64,000 bases of DNA. Origin: CAVZXS01 sp963779325 (GTDB lineage: Bacteria; Bacteroidota; Bacteroidia; Chitinophagales; Chitinophagaceae). Made by a program: the position numbers and the translations under genes. Below the pieces are notes generated by a model, which had not been told where the DNA came from, made no database searches, and saw nothing but the letters and a program-made list of their open reading frames with translations. Below, piece after piece: positions 62,129 through 64,000 of this stretch. Position 1 is the stretch's first letter. Each line of letters opens with the position of its first letter. The stretch spans positions 372,001-436,000 of the forward strand of contig CAVZXS010000037.1 in NCBI GenBank assembly GCA_963779325.1. The letters run 5' to 3'.

Positions 62129-63242
62129 ATGAGCAGAAAAGGGAAAGTATTGGTGGCCATGAGCGGCGGTATAGACAGTACCGTAACGGCATTGATGCTG
62201 CATGACGAAGGCTACGAGGTGGTAGGCATTACTATGAAAACATGGGATTATGCGGCAAGCGGAGGCGGTAAAAAAGAAACCGGTTGTTGCAATTTGGATA
62301 GTTTTAACGATGCCCGGCAGGCGGCAGTAGAGCATGGCTTTCCGCATTTTATTTTAGATATACGCGAAGAGTTCGGCGATTTTGTAATTGAAAATTTTGT
62401 GGAAGAATATATTGCCGGTCGTACACCCAATCCCTGCGTACTTTGTAATACGCATATAAAATGGAGGGCTTTATTAAAAAGAGCCGATGCAATGGATTGC
62501 GATTTCATTGCGACGGGTCATTATGCCAAAATTCGTCAGCACGATAACGGAAGATTTGTAGTAAGTAAAGCGGTGGATGAAACCAAAGACCAGAGTTATG
62601 TACTGTGGGGACTTGCAACAGGACTTGCTCAGCCGCACTCTCCTGCCCTTGGGGCCTTACAGAAAGACGGAGATTCGCCAAATGGCATTTGATTACGGCT
62701 ACCCGGAATTGGCAAAAAAAAGTGAGAGCTACGAAATTTGTTTTGTACCGGACAATGATTATCGCGGATTTTTAAAACGCAGAGTAGAGGGACTGGAAGA
62801 AAAAGTAGCCGGCGGTAATTTTATTGATAAACACGGAAAAATTTTGGGCACCCATAAAGGTTATCCTTTTTATACTATCGGTCAGAGAAAAGGATTGGAT
62901 ATTACTTTTGGCCGCCCGGTTTTTGTAACTAAAATAAACCCTGAAGACAACACCGTTGTACTGGGTGATGAAGAAGACCTGGAACAAAATGAAATGACGG
63001 TAGGAAAAATTAATTTGATAAAATACGACACCATTACGCCGGGTATGGAAGCAACTACCAAGATCAGGTACAAGGACAAAGGCGCACTATCAAATATTTA
63101 CCCGGAAAACAATGGTATGAGAGTAAGATTTTATGAAAATGTAAAGGGCATAGCCCCCGGGCAAAGCGCTGTATTTTATGAAGGCGACGATGTACTTGGC
63201 GGCGGGAATATACAGTTAGGGATGTTGAGCAAGGAGCGATGA
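62129..63242 (+). CDS. mnmA: tRNA-specific 2-thiouridylase (one frameshift)
   Basis: From ATG 62129: MSRKGKVLVAMSGGIDSTVTALML has the PP-loop SGGxDS; GRTPNPCVLCNTHIKWRALL has the catalytic Cys; DFIATGHYAKI follows; the second frame gives LLPLGPYRKTEIRQMAFDYGYPELAKKSESYEICFVPDNDY with the second catalytic Cys, and the C-terminal beta domain (KGYPFYTIGQRKGLDITFGRP). Removing one T at about 62613 (GGACTTGCAACAG to GGACTGCAACAG) joins the frames as VLWGLQQDLLSRTLL. MnmA thiolates U34 of tRNA-Lys, -Glu and -Gln. The frameshift is probably a read error. Confidence 0.94.
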
Positions 63243-63553
63243 ACAATAGGCAATAAGCAATTAGCGAAAAGCAAAAGTCAAAAGTCAAAATTTAAAAAAT
63301 ATAGGGTGTTAAAGCAGCGCGCAATGATCTGTAACATTCTGACTTTCTTACTTCCGACCTCTGACTTCCGACTTCCGACCTCTGACCTCCGACTTCCGAC
63401 CTCCTTTTAAAGGCAATAAAGAGGCCTTTTTGCCGTTTTTAAACTGAAATTTTAACCAATCGGAACGGTTGCCTTTTTTTGCAGCAATCTGGCTACAAAC
63501 AGCGTCTTATTAAAAGTAAACCGTACTTATATTAAAAGCAGAATACAAATTTT
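63243..63553. repeat. Intergenic heptamer repeats
   Basis: 63243-63297 is made of short units (AATAGGCAATAAGCAATTAG, CAAAAGTCAAAAGTCAAAA). 63341-63404 is a run of about nine TTCCGAC/CTCTGAC/CTCCGAC heptamers, the same family as at 712 and 22.1-22.3 kb. A weak GGCAA...TTGCC hairpin with T-rich tail at about 63412-63435 could end the mnmA transcript. The remainder has no gene. Confidence 0.75.
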
Positions 63554-64000
63554 ATGAAACTGACTTCTACCTTATTAAAATTCACTTGTTTTATTTTTTG
63601 TGCAGCAACTGTTATTTCCTGCAGTAACAAAACGGAAGAATTAGTAGTCGAACCGATTACAGATTATACCCCTTTGCGATTAGTACCGGGCAAATACATT
63701 ACTTATCGTGTAGACTCATTAGCCTATATCAATTTCGGACGTACCGAAGTAACACGTAAATACCAGGTAAGACATACTGTAGATGCACAGGTAACGGATA
63801 ACCTGGGCAGACCATCTTACAGAATATACCGCACCATACGAAATGAGGCGGGTACTGATAGCTGGCAAACCAACGGCTCTTACTTCATTACGCCGCTTGC
63901 CGACCAAGTGGAAGTAATAGATGATAATATGCGTTTTATTAAACTTCATTCACCGATAAAAAACGGTTTTAACTGGAAAGGGAATAAATTTTTAGCCAAC
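63554..64000 (+). CDS. Hypothetical lipoprotein (3' end outside window)
   Basis: ATG at 63554; MKLTSTLLKFTCFIFCAATVISC gives a signal peptide with lipobox (VISC at 23), followed by SNKTEEL. The mature part is beta-rich (YTPLRLVPGKYITYRVDSLAYINFGRTEVTRKYQVRHTVDAQVTDNLGRP) and open to the window edge (149 codons seen). No family is recognised. Confidence 0.7.
   Translation, partial: MKLTSTLLKFTCFIFCAATVISCSNKTEELVVEPITDYTPLRLVPGKYITYRVDSLAYINFGRTEVTRKYQVRHTVDAQVTDNLGRPSYRIYRTIRNEAGTDSWQTNGSYFITPLADQVEVIDDNMRFIKLHSPIKNGFNWKGNKFLAN

Overview
The window is ordinary chromosome of a member of the Bacteroidota, most likely a Chitinophagaceae relative. The evidence is: A+T-rich DNA; TAnnTTTG-type -7 boxes; many SusD/RagB-era style lipoproteins with a short lipobox; type IX secretion (T9SS) type A and type B C-terminal domains; a DUF2723 membrane protein; WG-repeat, PD40 and NHL-repeat proteins; and the alpha ribosomal operon order infA-rpmJ-rpsM-rpsK-rpsD. 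No rRNA, CRISPR array or prophage was seen.

Layout. 1-2.3 kb: 3' part of the alpha operon on the minus strand, its spacers filled with hairpin repeats. 2.3-4.7 kb: a small unknown protein, homogentisate dioxygenase and a metallophosphoesterase. 4.7-12.1 kb: eight minus-strand genes for exported proteins (lipoproteins, a beta-barrel, two related fibre-like proteins, one T9SS cargo). 12.3-16.4 kb: a NarL-type regulator and a Y_Y_Y-type sensor kinase broken by several frameshifts. 16.7-17.3 kb: decayed glyoxalase and phosphoesterase pieces. 17.4-20 kb: small housekeeping or unknown genes. 20-21 kb: palindromes and a 392-bp element with inverted ends. 21-27.9 kb: TPR lipoprotein, rpe, a TonB-dependent receptor, an NHL-repeat lipoprotein. 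27.9-29.2 kb: a REP-like palindrome field next to its RAYT-type transposase. 29.2-33.2 kb: T9SS type B cargo, oxidoreductase, lipoprotein, SWIB protein. 33.9-35.25 kb: an unusual tRNA-Lys locus. 35.3-47.4 kb: SDR, SAM hydrolase-like, DUF2723, VWA + AAA pair, murB, DUF4160/DUF2442. 47.5-54.2 kb: priA, acyltransferase, M14 peptidase. 54.4-60.2 kb: a degenerate LspA-like protein coupled to a WG-repeat protein and a large T9SS cargo. 60.5-64 kb: VOC, DUF1801, GNAT, mnmA, and the start of a lipoprotein.

Two observations dominate. First, the tRNA-Lys(TTT) locus: one intact tRNA is preceded by six tandem copies (about 91 bp period) of the tRNA 5' half, and followed by two 332-bp tandem units, each a tRNA 3' half, a terminator and a small GIY-YIG nuclease gene; a strong Bacteroidota promoter reads into the array. 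In the half copies the anticodon arm is replaced by a CCCGAT/ATCGGG palindrome that also occurs elsewhere in the window. Second, every frameshift I could resolve in the window (about 20, in kinase, TonB receptor, SDR, murB, oxidoreductase, acyltransferase, M14 peptidase, lspA-like and mnmA genes) is repaired by removing a single extra base, never by adding one. That bias, and the hits in essential genes, point to uncorrected insertion errors in the read data rather than real gene decay.
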